Shown here piece by piece: positions 19,247-26,257 of a stretch of 64,000 nucleotides of DNA. Source of the DNA: a virus. The notes under the pieces were generated by a model. It ran no database searches. It saw nothing but the letters and a program-made list of their open reading frames with translations, and was not told the origin of the DNA. The translations under genes were made by a program, and so were the position numbers. Every line of letters starts with the position of its first letter. Position 1 is the first letter of the stretch. Location: the IMG/VR virus record IMGVR_UViG_3300030430_005376, positions 69,857 through 133,856 of that record; one strand, given 5' to 3'.

Positions 19247-19307
19247 AAAAATCTCCGACTTTTTGGTTCATAATATATATCGTCGAAAGTTTTGTTTGTC
19301 TAGAATC

Positions 19308-20630
19308 TTAAATAAGGTTTTCTATTTCAAAAAATATGTCGTCTTTCGTATCAATTCTAGACTCAAAAAGGTCAGCTAGTTTAAAATTGAGAATCATCTT
19401 TTTAATTTTTTTTGTGTCTTCTTTTATTTGATTGCTAGATTTTTTATTTTTATCCTCTTGTTTTGAGTTTGCATCACTTATATTATAAAGGTCAAGCACA
19501 TTTTTTTCAAAGTCGTCTATCAGATCACAAATTTTTTCATATTCTGCTTCTACGTTTCTATCACTCATCAGGTGCATCATCGCGGTGTCTCTGTTTTTCA
19601 TCAAGTTTTGCAAAGAAACAAGATTTGTAATAATTTCGTTTTCTCGATTAATGTAGTAATCTAAACTATCTTTTGTGTCATTGTTCTGTATGCGGGCTTG
19701 CTCTATATCATCTAACCCTTCCATTTCGCTAAAGTCGTCGTCAGGGTCTAATAGTCTTACAAGATTTGTTTCATTTATTTTTTGCTGAGGGGACACAGCG
19801 GACCAAGATTGAAACGGCGCATTAGTCGGCTCTTTATAGTCTAATATTATCACATCAATTACAGGTTTGATTTTGTCATTGTTTATAGTTTTGACGCCTT
19901 TAAATTTTGATCGCCCTGGAATTGGCCTAAAATAAAATTTGTTATTTCCCGGGTCGATTGCTATTTGTGACCTTGTCTTGTAAGATGATAAGTTTCTGTG
20001 TGCATCATACGCTGTGTGATTACCAAAGAGTTTATAATTTAGTCCATCGAGTATTTTTTCGATTGTTGCTCCTTGAGAAAACATAACTTCGCCGACTGCT
20101 TTTCTTGTTACCGAAGAGATGTAATCCATGTGATCGTCGTCTAGTGAGAAACCACCTCCGAGCAATTCAATGGAATGATTTGTTCGAACTGTAGGTGTTT
20201 TCTTTTTAGTCACATCTAAAATTTTTGGTTTGCCTCTTTTATCAAATTCTAGAAGTACTGCATTGTTCTCACTTATAATAATTGTATTGCCATATACTTC
20301 GTGATTCGGTTCACACATTAAATTTGCAGCTTGAGATGGAGTTTTTGCTTGCATGAGAGCACGCAATATATTTTTACCTTCGTCCGATTTTTCTTTATTA
20401 AAATCAGTACCGTTTTCTAAGGCGGAGTTTAATATTCCAATTCTTGTGTGTCCGTTATATCCTTCCATATAATTTGTGTCATAATCATAAAGAATAACAT
20501 ACTCTGCATCTTGACTAACTTTGTGCACAATTGAAACGCTAGGTGAATACACTCTATCTCTATTTTTTGCAATGACAAAACCGTTATCAATCTTTTTGCA
20601 GCCAACAACGCATTCTTCTATGAGAGACAT
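19308..20630 (-). CDS. Ntn-hydrolase (choloylglycine hydrolase / C45 acyltransferase-like) with coiled-coil tail
   Basis: A 440-residue protein. Residues 7-25 read CVVGCKKIDNGFVIAKNRD. Aligned with bile salt hydrolases, Cys7, Asn23 and Asp25 have the exact spacing of the catalytic N-terminal Cys, Asn and Asp of Ntn-hydrolases that cut or form linear amides. Residues 55-65 ('GYNGHTRIGILNSAL') fit the usual second motif. Residues 1-6 would be a short propeptide removed by self-cleavage. Residues 290-420 are helical and charged and are not part of the family. It ends the polyamine island, so a C-N amide substrate such as an acyl-polyamine is a reasonable guess only. Arg at the BSH Arg18 place is Lys. 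Confidence 0.7.
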   Translation of the reverse strand: MSLIEECVVGCKKIDNGFVIAKNRDRVYSPSVSIVHKVSQDAEYVILYDYDTNYMEGYNGHTRIGILNSALENGTDFNKEKSDEGKNILRALMQAKTPSQAANLMCEPNHEVYGNTIIISENNAVLLEFDKRGKPKILDVTKKKTPTVRTNHSIELLGGGFSLDDDHMDYISSVTRKAVGEVMFSQGATIEKILDGLNYKLFGNHTAYDAHRNLSSYKTRSQIAIDPGNNKFYFRPIPGRSKFKGVKTINNDKIKPVIDVIILDYKEPTNAPFQSWSAVSPQQKINETNLVRLLDPDDDFSEMEGLDDIEQARIQNNDTKDSLDYYINRENEIITNLVSLQNLMKNRDTAMMHLMSDRNVEAEYEKICDLIDDFEKNVLDLYNISDANSKQEDKNKKSSNQIKEDTKKIKKMILNFKLADLFESRIDTKDDIFFEIENLI

Positions 20631-20656
20631 TAGTTACAACCCATTTATCGTATAAG

Positions 20657-21442
20657 TTAAATATCTAGATGATCGTAAAACATCACTTGCTGATTGTATA
20701 AGTCATCAATTGTCTTGATATTACTTTCATTTGTAGTTAACTTTTTGTATAGCTCAATATCTTTTGACCAAGCTCTGCCTGTCCACCACTCAAATCCGGC
20801 GTAATTACTTTTACTTAATGCACTACACTCATAAGAAGAGCCGAGATAAATGTAATCAAAACCACTATTTTGTGCAACTTGCTGCTCTACGTAATAGCTT
20901 ATTTTTCCTAAGTTGAGTTCAGGTGAAGCATAATCCCAAGAAAATTGAGTAGCTACAACCGAGTTGTTGACAACATCTAGCAGGGAAAAAGCGACAGGTT
21001 TTTTAAAATGATAAAAGACAATTGTTATACGATCGTCACCATAGTCAGATTTTGCAAACGGGTGATCAGCCCCGTACATATCTACAAAACCTCTGGCATT
21101 TAGATAAAGGTTGTATATCTTTATCATGGTCTCGACATCAAAACTGTCATAGAGCTTATAAGATAAATTGTTATCTTTGTTTAAAAGCTTCCTGTGCCTT
21201 TTTTTAAAAACATAATCACTAGGTTTCAACCTGGCTGTCCTGCTTTGATACCACACAGGAGTTCCGCTTTCCTTACATTTTCTAAACCAACTACAGTTAG
21301 GGTTATACCAAGTAGACGTAATTAACCACCCATTTTGTAAGGCGTAATCAAACTGATCACGCTCAAATATCGCAGATACAGGAGAATGTATTATTTCATA
21401 CTCTTGAGTTTTACCAGCGACGTGATCAAAAAATAGCTGCAA
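20657..21442 (-). CDS. GNAT-fold aminoacyltransferase resembling bacterial arginyl-tRNA-protein transferase (ATE/Bpt)
   Basis: A 261-residue protein of the same length as bacterial ATE/Bpt enzymes, which move Arg or Leu from tRNA to protein N-termini. Cys50 and Cys56 stand where the N-domain cysteines occur. They are followed by 'RTARLKPSDYVFKKRHRKLL' (68-87), the basic segment before the transferase core. Then come 'IYNLYLNARG', 'LGKISYYVEQQV' and 'FDYIYLGSSYE', the core GNAT pattern of this family. It lacks the exact CxxC cluster. The substrate in this phage is unknown: a protein N-terminus, a peptide or a polyamine are all possible. It sits 3 bases after the 200-residue gene of the island. 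Confidence 0.65.
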   Translation of the reverse strand: MQLFFDHVAGKTQEYEIIHSPVSAIFERDQFDYALQNGWLITSTWYNPNCSWFRKCKESGTPVWYQSRTARLKPSDYVFKKRHRKLLNKDNNLSYKLYDSFDVETMIKIYNLYLNARGFVDMYGADHPFAKSDYGDDRITIVFYHFKKPVAFSLLDVVNNSVVATQFSWDYASPELNLGKISYYVEQQVAQNSGFDYIYLGSSYECSALSKSNYAGFEWWTGRAWSKDIELYKKLTTNESNIKTIDDLYNQQVMFYDHLDI

Positions 21443-21445
21443 GTA

Positions 21446-22048
21446 TTATTCCTGTTTTAACAAAGTAAATTCCCATCCGGCGCTTCCGGCTTCGACAGAC
21501 TTAAGCTCAACTTGGACTTTTAGAGGTGGTGCTTTAAAGTCATCCGGGACAGGATCTCGCCAAATAATCCTGTTGGAGGGCTGGGCTGCGATTTGACCGT
21601 TGTCAAGCTGGATTAGATAAGCAGACTTTCTTATCTCTGGAGACTCTCCTCCCGAACCAATGGCCCAGTCAATAGTGCAATAGTATTTTCCGGCGAAGAA
21701 GCCTTTGCCTGGTACGTATACATTGCACCGGCGACCAAACAGCATGTTGTAAACTACTGAAGTACAGTGATAAGAAAAACAATCGTAAACTTGAAGTTGC
21801 GAGAGAGACAGTTGATCTCCTTCTGGTTGTTTCCACTTGATTGCATCAATCGGTAATCTCTCATATATTGCACCGTTTTCTAACTCTACATGAAAAGATA
21901 GCACTCTGCACATAATTGAACAACCTGCAAAGATAACACCTTTAAAGTACGCTTGATCAGGATTATTTGCAATGACATTTGAATCAACAAGAACTGGAAG
22001 AGGATCCAGATTAGTGAGTAAAAAGTTTTTTTGAACTAATCTGTCCAC
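21446..22048 (-). CDS. Unknown 200-residue protein of the polyamine island
   Basis: No family recognised. The protein is mixed beta with conserved-looking aromatic and Cys residues ('GCSIMCRVLSFHVELENGAI', 'YDCFSYHCTSVVYNMLFGRR') and a Pro-rich end. It has no signal peptide or membrane segment. It starts 2 bases after the SpeE stop and ends 3 bases before the ATE-like gene, so it is certainly co-translated with the polyamine enzymes and may act on or with them. Its cytosolic beta-rich look would fit a small binding or scaffold protein. Confidence 0.65.
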   Translation of the reverse strand: MDRLVQKNFLLTNLDPLPVLVDSNVIANNPDQAYFKGVIFAGCSIMCRVLSFHVELENGAIYERLPIDAIKWKQPEGDQLSLSQLQVYDCFSYHCTSVVYNMLFGRRCNVYVPGKGFFAGKYYCTIDWAIGSGGESPEIRKSAYLIQLDNGQIAAQPSNRIIWRDPVPDDFKAPPLKVQVELKSVEAGSAGWEFTLLKQE

Positions 22049-22050
22049 AG

Positions 22051-22863
22051 CTATTCTCCTAAAGAATACAAGTCAAAAAGACTTTCTAGTCTTCTCTGAT
22101 TTAACCATTTTAGGGAGATTCCATCTTTTATTTTTCTCGTTATTCCTGGACCATTAGAAGCAGCTGTAAAATTTATAGACCCACCGTAACTTACGCAAGG
22201 TATTCCATATACTTCAATTTTTTTAAATCTCTTAGAAAATTTTTCAACCCATGTATAAGTCTGATTAGGACATAAGTCAAAGTTGTCTGACTGAGATATT
22301 ATTATTCCTCCTGGTTTGAGTAGACTAAAAATTGCGCTCATTACTTCATCTGACATTATACCTTCAGAGGGAGTATCATGTTGAGGGTCAGTAATGTCTA
22401 GAAAGATAGCGTCGTATTTTTCTTTACAGTGTAGCGCCCACTGACATGCATCTTCGACATGGAGAACGCACCTTTTATCATTAAAAGAGTCAAGGTTAAG
22501 AGAAGAGAGATACTTTTTAGAAGCTTCAATGACTTCTACGTCTATTTCTACAAGATCTACAACGATATCATCATACTTTAATATTTCTCTAACCAGGCAT
22601 CCGTCTCCTCCACCGAGAACAAGAGTTCGGCTTGGTGAGTCCAGAGAGTTCAATACTGGGTGGACCATAGACTCGTGGTATTTTGCATCATCGAGTTCTG
22701 AAAGTTGAAGTATATTATCTAAAACTAATGTCTTGCCTAAAGAGCCTAATTCAACTACTTGAAGCTTTTGAAACTTGGTTAAACTCTCGTGTAAGACTTT
22801 AATCAGAGGAAATGTGTGTGCGTGTCCTTCGTTAGAGAGTACAAAAGTCATTTGATTTGTCAT
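22051..22863 (-). CDS. speE: Spermidine synthase (polyamine aminopropyltransferase)
   Basis: A 270-residue enzyme that transfers the aminopropyl group of decarboxylated S-adenosylmethionine to putrescine. Motifs are intact: the N-terminal beta motif 'GKTLVLDNILQLSELDDAKY' (43-62), with HE after it; the Rossmann loop 'LVLGGGDGCLVRE' (81-93) with Asp87; 'VDLVEIDVEVIEASKKYL' with Glu106; Asp138 in 'HVEDACQW'; and the catalytic 'YDAIFLDITDP' (150-160). It lies 8 bases after speD. Exact acceptor (putrescine, cadaverine or other diamine) cannot be told from sequence. An alternative ATG at residue 5 is possible. Confidence 0.92.
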   Translation of the reverse strand: MTNQMTFVLSNEGHAHTFPLIKVLHESLTKFQKLQVVELGSLGKTLVLDNILQLSELDDAKYHESMVHPVLNSLDSPSRTLVLGGGDGCLVREILKYDDIVVDLVEIDVEVIEASKKYLSSLNLDSFNDKRCVLHVEDACQWALHCKEKYDAIFLDITDPQHDTPSEGIMSDEVMSAIFSLLKPGGIIISQSDNFDLCPNQTYTWVEKFSKRFKKIEVYGIPCVSYGGSINFTAASNGPGITRKIKDGISLKWLNQRRLESLFDLYSLGE

Positions 22864-22871
22864 TTTAAAAC

Positions 22872-23336
22872 CTACGGTATTCTGCGAGATGCTACTTGAG
22901 TAGTTATCTCTCTTATGTCATAAAATTTACTTATGACGGATTTTACTTTTTCTACGTCAAAACTTTTGCATGAGTAACAGTCAAATGAAAAATACTCTAA
23001 CTCAGGAAAGGTGTGGATACTCAAGTGAGATTCAGCGATCATGGCAAACGATGAGTAACCGTATGACTCATTTTTTCTTTCTTGTAGCTTATTTCTCAGG
23101 TCTTTTGCTGATTTGCTCTCGCCAAGACCTTCAGATTCAAGATCCTGCAACACTCTTTTCATTTCGCAAGTTGCGTGAGGAAACTTAACTGTCACAGGAG
23201 GCAATATCATTGTCATGTCAATTTCTTCTATGATGGCTTCGAGCATGCTCACACCAACCTCAGGAGAAACTAAAGACTCTGGGTTCTTCACGACTGCGTC
23301 TATCATCAAGTGTAAACCGTCGTATTCAAAACTCAT
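22872..23336 (-). CDS. speD: S-adenosylmethionine decarboxylase proenzyme (prokaryotic class 1B)
   Basis: A 154-residue proenzyme that makes decarboxylated SAM, the aminopropyl donor for the next gene product. The motif 'AESHLSIHTFPE' (101-112) contains the self-cleavage site Glu102-Ser103, whose serine becomes the pyruvoyl cofactor. Cys120 and Cys123 in 'FDCYSC' match the conserved Cys of the family. Residues 40-95 are a longer linker than in the shortest class 1B enzymes. ATG overlaps the stop of the upstream gene by 4 bases. SpeD homologues are known in marine cyanophages; the pairing with speE here makes the route complete. Confidence 0.92.
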   Translation of the reverse strand: MSFEYDGLHLMIDAVVKNPESLVSPEVGVSMLEAIIEEIDMTMILPPVTVKFPHATCEMKRVLQDLESEGLGESKSAKDLRNKLQERKNESYGYSSFAMIAESHLSIHTFPELEYFSFDCYSCKSFDVEKVKSVISKFYDIREITTQVASRRIP

Positions 23337-23941
23337 GTCTTAGCTCCTAACACTTTAAATAGGTTTTTTCTGCCCAAATTACCTGTCCAGTGACAAGAAG
23401 AACAGCCAAAGACCAAATCAAAACTAGGTAAGTTATCTAGATTGAAATCATAGACTTCTTCTGTTTCAAACTTTAAACTCATGCCTTTAGGAAAATTTTC
23501 AGAATCTTTGTTTCTAAACCAAGTGTACTTTATAATAGGGCTGTCTTGTAAAAAGTAAACCCAGTTACCCTCGTCTAACTCATCAATTGAATGCCATCCT
23601 TCATAGTACACGTCGTGATGATGATCAAAATTAAAAATGCTAAAAGGCTCATCTTTCGGCAAGAAAGGTAATATTTGATGGTGATGTTCTGCTATTACAA
23701 CAGGGGTGTCTATGCTGGTTTTTTCTCTAATAACACTTTTCAACAATTCTATTTTTGATTGATTTACTTCGGGTGTTGGCAGATTATTTTCTTTAAAAAT
23801 CTTCATCTGCTCTAGCAGAGATATTTTACTGCCTTCAACATAGTCTTCGTAGACGGAAATTGTAGGACTATACGCATAATCAATGTCGATAGAGAGTATA
23901 TTCACGAAACGCTTCTTTTTAATTTTAAAATTCTGATACAA
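23333..23941 (-). CDS. UPF0489-like protein with ureohydrolase-type metal motifs
   Basis: The core has an Asp-x-Asp pair ('SIDIDYAYSP'), 'IAEHHHQILPF' and 'NFDHHHDVYYEG' (residues 101-114 in the long form), then 'GNWVYFL'. Such His/Asp clusters are the metal sites of the arginase/agmatinase/deacetylase fold, and the set resembles family UPF0489. Gene order before speD and speE suggests a role in supplying or freeing a diamine, for example from agmatine. The start is uncertain: the long form begins with TTG and overlaps the upstream gene by 17 bases, while a GTG at 23903-23905 gives 190 residues beginning just before the first strand and seems more natural. Confidence 0.7.
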   Translation of the reverse strand: MYQNFKIKKKRFVNILSIDIDYAYSPTISVYEDYVEGSKISLLEQMKIFKENNLPTPEVNQSKIELLKSVIREKTSIDTPVVIAEHHHQILPFLPKDEPFSIFNFDHHHDVYYEGWHSIDELDEGNWVYFLQDSPIIKYTWFRNKDSENFPKGMSLKFETEEVYDFNLDNLPSFDLVFGCSSCHWTGNLGRKNLFKVLGAKT

Positions 23942-24254
23942 CAGAATATTGAGTGTTGCCTATTTTTTTATACTCAAGTGATTTTGTTCGCTTTAAAGTG
24001 CGGTTAACCAAATTAGGATTTTCCTCAAGATGGCGCACTATCTTTCCTCTGGCGTTAGAATCTGCAGCAGTCCTTGCCAAGCTTGTCATTCCAGGTGCAA
24101 TAGGTGCACTTCCTAAAGCCATAAGCTTACCATCTTTCTCAACAACTTCATCGGGATCATGATCCCAAAAACCTGCGAGGTCTGCATTTTGTTCGTCAAT
24201 CTTGTCTATTGTTTCAACAATAATCTGCCTTAATTGCCTACGTGTTATTTTCAT
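23925..24254 (-). CDS. Leader-family protein 1 (MKITRRQLRQIIVE leader), 109 residues
   Basis: Shares an N-terminal helix of 14 residues with the next two genes upstream. The leader ends I-V-E before Thr15, close to the (I/L)xE cleavage rule of T4 prohead protease. The rest, a polar body with 'GSAPIAPGMTSLARTAADSN', shows no known domain. I infer that it is cargo of the prohead, trimmed by the gp21-like protease of this phage. The DNA of its leader is nearly the same as that of the 139-residue gene, so these two leaders are recent copies. Gap to that gene is 7 bases. Confidence 0.7.
   Translation of the reverse strand: MKITRRQLRQIIVETIDKIDEQNADLAGFWDHDPDEVVEKDGKLMALGSAPIAPGMTSLARTAADSNARGKIVRHLEENPNLVNRTLKRTKSLEYKKIGNTQYSVVSEF
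24220..24254 (-). repeat. Leader repeat, copy 1 (35 bp)
   Basis: 35 bases covering the start of the 109-residue gene match 24647-24681 at 31 of 35 positions by direct comparison. Three of the mismatches are silent or conservative in the leader helix. This marks a recent duplication of the leader rather than convergent selection only. Confidence 0.85.
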
Positions 24255-24261
24255 TGTAAAA

Positions 24262-24681
24262 TTACTCTCCTCTCAAAGCTGATTTTTTAATCATGACTTT
24301 GACCATATCTCTGTTGTCTAGACGACTTGGATGTATCAGGAAATCAATGTCGTCGTCTTTTAAGTTGTGTCTTCGAGCAACTTGCTTAAAAATAGCGCTG
24401 AGACCTGATATGCCTCCGAGTCGGTCCCGCACTCTAGAGTCCAGTGCCCCCTGCTTTACAAAAGTTAACACAACTAATCCTCTTCCGCCAAGAAGCTTAT
24501 TAGAAGGAGGTGATCCTTTCCTATAGTTGAGCTTAGGAAGAGCAGCATCGATGGTCTTGTAAAGATCGTCTATAATAGGTTCTGCTCTTTTTTCTAATTC
24601 TTCATAGTCTGCTACACCTGTCAATCGAGTAGGGAGTGCTTCGGAAATTATCTGCCTTAATTGTCTACGTGTGATCTTCAT
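24262..24681 (-). CDS. Leader-family protein 2 (MKITRRQLRQIISE leader), 139 residues
   Basis: Leader ends I-S-E before Ala15, a perfect (I/L)xE|A site for a gp21-type protease. The mature part (about 125 residues) is a mixed alpha/beta domain with 'LLGGRGLVVLTFVKQGAL' and a basic segment 'VARRHNLKDDDIDFLIHPSR', unlike the other family members. Domain not recognised. ATG overlaps the preceding gene by 4 bases. Likely a head-internal protein injected or packaged with DNA, by analogy with T4 internal proteins that share a short targeting leader; this is inference. Confidence 0.7.
   Translation of the reverse strand: MKITRRQLRQIISEALPTRLTGVADYEELEKRAEPIIDDLYKTIDAALPKLNYRKGSPPSNKLLGGRGLVVLTFVKQGALDSRVRDRLGGISGLSAIFKQVARRHNLKDDDIDFLIHPSRLDNRDMVKVMIKKSALRGE
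24647..24681 (-). repeat. Leader repeat, copy 2 (35 bp)
   Basis: Second copy of the leader DNA, 31 of 35 bases the same as 24220-24254. The third family member at 24678-24995 has a related leader with much lower DNA identity, so it split off earlier. Confidence 0.85.
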
Positions 24682-24995
24682 TTTATTTCTGGTCCAATAT
24701 GCATTCTAATTTGAGTTACAATACCGTTGAGTCTACCTCTAACTCTTTTGCTCATTTCTTCTCTTCTTAACATAGAATCAATATCCCGCGCAATCATTTC
24801 AAGTCGCATTCTGTCGTCAACTGGAGGCTTGCGAGGTCTATCTGATTTAAAAGCTGGATCATCCAATCCGAACTGGCCACCTGGTGGAATTGCTCCGGTG
24901 TCGCTCGACAGTGGCGCTTTGTATCCAGGTCCCGGGCCGTCTCCTGGAAAAGATTCTTCAATGATCTTTCTCAACTCTTCACGCGTGATTTTCAT
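24678..24995 (-). CDS. Leader-family protein 3 (MKITREELRKIIEE leader), 105 residues
   Basis: Leader ends I-E-E before Ser15. A Gly/Pro-rich linker (15-60) follows and then a basic helical end with 'RMRLEMIARDIDSMLRREEM' and 'RVRGRLNGIVTQIRMHIG'. No known domain. It overlaps by 4 bases on both sides, so it is coupled to the secreted 77-residue gene and the 139-residue gene. A DNA-binding or core role inside the head would fit the basic helix but is not shown. Confidence 0.68.
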   Translation of the reverse strand: MKITREELRKIIEESFPGDGPGPGYKAPLSSDTGAIPPGGQFGLDDPAFKSDRPRKPPVDDRMRLEMIARDIDSMLRREEMSKRVRGRLNGIVTQIRMHIGPEIK

Positions 24996-25225
24996 TTTTT
25001 ACATCCTTTAGGTAGTTGTGATTTAAGTTCTTTTTTGTAAACTTCTAGTTTTGGTTGTTCCCACTTGAGACGCGGACAGTACTCCTTGTGATCTTCTTTG
25101 TCTTGCAGAAAAAGTTCGAGCGCTTTAGCAGATCGCTCGAGGTCGTTGGCTTGTTGAGCAAAAGTGTATGTAGCTCCAAAAAGTGTGCCTGTTAAAACAC
25201 ACGTTACAAAAGTCACAGCCCTCAT
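24992..25225 (-). CDS. Small exported protein (signal peptide), 77 residues
   Basis: Residues 1-24 are a signal peptide (MR, then a hydrophobic run 'TFVTCVLTGTLFGATYTFA' and AQQ), so the mature protein of about 53 residues would be in the periplasm. Two Cys (near residues 50 and 75) could pair. No lipobox with a correctly placed Cys is seen. It overlaps the membrane protein before it by 4 bases. This membrane plus exported pair is the layout of phage spanins, but an outer-membrane lipoprotein signal is missing, so lysis is only a possibility. Confidence 0.65.
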   Translation of the reverse strand: MRAVTFVTCVLTGTLFGATYTFAQQANDLERSAKALELFLQDKEDHKEYCPRLKWEQPKLEVYKKELKSQLPKGCKK

Positions 25226-25491
25226 TCTGTCACCAGCCTTTCAATTCTACTCAGAATTTCTCTAACGTGTCCAAGATCGCTCTGAACTTTAATAAGAGTC
25301 TTTGTTGCTTCTTCTTGCTCTTCTACAGCTTCTTCTAATTCTGCAACGTGGCGCTCAAGATCACCTAAATCATTTCTAAGCTGAGCTACTTCTACGTTGA
25401 CAGTCCACACCCAACCTGCAAGAGGCAAGACAAGTGCTGACATGAGAAGTGATACTGCCTTCCAAACATCGTCTTTAGTTATAGCTGCCAT
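25222..25491 (-). CDS. Membrane protein with periplasmic coiled coil, 89 residues
   Basis: One membrane helix (residues about 11-30, 'AVSLLMSALVLPLAGWVWTV') followed by a heptad-rich coiled coil (33-85) that would face the periplasm. Topology fits an inner-membrane spanin or a holin-associated protein, and the next gene encodes a small exported protein. It has a strong AAGGAG site six bases before the ATG. It follows the basic 70-residue gene by one base. Function is not certain since no endolysin is found nearby. Confidence 0.68.
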   Translation of the reverse strand: MAAITKDDVWKAVSLLMSALVLPLAGWVWTVNVEVAQLRNDLGDLERHVAELEEAVEEQEEATKTLIKVQSDLGHVREILSRIERLVTE

Positions 25492-25492
25492 C

Positions 25493-25705
25493 TTATTCTC
25501 CTTTTAATGCTTTGCTTCTCTCAACAGCCCGAAGCTGTTTGAGAGCTTTTTTATAAGACATAGGTTTCTTAGAAAGTGCTTTTCGAGTCTTTCTACCCTT
25601 TTGTGGTTTCTTAGGGTAGACTTTGTAACCGCCCTTGACCTTTCTTATTTCTTCATCAACAATGTTTCTTATAAGTTCCCTTAAAAGGGCTGCTGGGACC
25701 TTCAC
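25493..25705 (-). CDS. Small very basic protein with leader-like N-terminus, 70 residues
   Basis: Residues 1-19 (MKVPAALLRELIRNIVDEE) are a helix of the same kind as the MKITR leaders. The remainder is rich in Lys/Arg ('KGGYKVYPKKPQKGRKTRKA', then 'LSKKPMSYKKALKQLRAVER'). Such a basic body after a leader would suit a DNA-condensing internal head protein, like small core proteins of other viruses. The match to the (I/L)xE rule is weaker here. Function is inferred from composition only. Confidence 0.65.
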   Translation of the reverse strand: MKVPAALLRELIRNIVDEEIRKVKGGYKVYPKKPQKGRKTRKALSKKPMSYKKALKQLRAVERSKALKGE

Positions 25706-25772
25706 AGATGACTCCTGGTGAACTTAAAAACCTTTCTAATATAGATAGGCGGCAGAGATTTAAAGTACCTTG

Positions 25773-25806
25773 GAAAACAAATCAAGCAGCCTAAAGGGCT
25801 GCTTGA
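25773..25806 (-). terminator. Rho-independent terminator after the 111-residue virion protein gene
   Basis: On the minus strand a 10-bp stem TCAAGCAGCC/GGCTGCTTGA with a 5-base loop (CTTTA) is followed by TTTGTTTT. The stem is perfect; the U-run has one G. It ends the transcript of the 111-residue gene and stands in the 128-base gap before the 70-residue gene. No clear promoter pair was found in the rest of the gap. Confidence 0.8.
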
Positions 25807-25833
25807 AGTTGCGAAATTTAAGTAATTCAGAGA

Positions 25834-26169
25834 TTACGTTAAAGATCTTCCTACAATCCACTTATCAGTTTGATAAACGCAGACGGCCATGTCACCGATG
25901 TTAGTTAAAGTAAGATCTCCTGTAGATGCGTTTGTACCCTTAAGTAGAACGTTATCTGCAGTTGTTGTTATAATAATTTTAACTGCGCCGTCTTCGGCTG
26001 TTGCTGGCAAAACTAATCCGCCGCCGGCGATGGCTGCTGTAGCGATAGTTAAAAATGTTGTAGCATCTAAGTTACCTGGGGCTGCAACTGAAGTAATGCT
26101 GTTGAGCTCGACACCCGCACCAGAGGCTTGAACCAGACCTTTGGCAGCTGTATAAGTTACTTTTGGCAT
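25834..26169 (-). CDS. Small beta-rich virion protein candidate, 111 residues
   Basis: An Ala/Thr/Gly-rich beta protein with 'LPATAEDGAVKIIITTTADN', 'LTLTNIGDMAVCVY' and an ending 'TDKWIVGRSLT'. The repeated strand pattern and the final W-x-V-x motif are typical of trimeric fibre tips or head decoration proteins of phages, and I infer one of these. It has a strong AGGAGG site and is flanked by its own terminator, so it is likely a strongly expressed one-gene unit. No homologue recognised by name. Confidence 0.65.
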   Translation of the reverse strand: MPKVTYTAAKGLVQASGAGVELNSITSVAAPGNLDATTFLTIATAAIAGGGLVLPATAEDGAVKIIITTTADNVLLKGTNASTGDLTLTNIGDMAVCVYQTDKWIVGRSLT

Positions 26170-26257
26170 AATATCCTCCTAAATTGTTCGCAAGATTCCG
26201 ATACGCTGGCGAGATCAGCTTATTATGCTTGTACCGGGCCTGCTTTAAATAGGCTTT

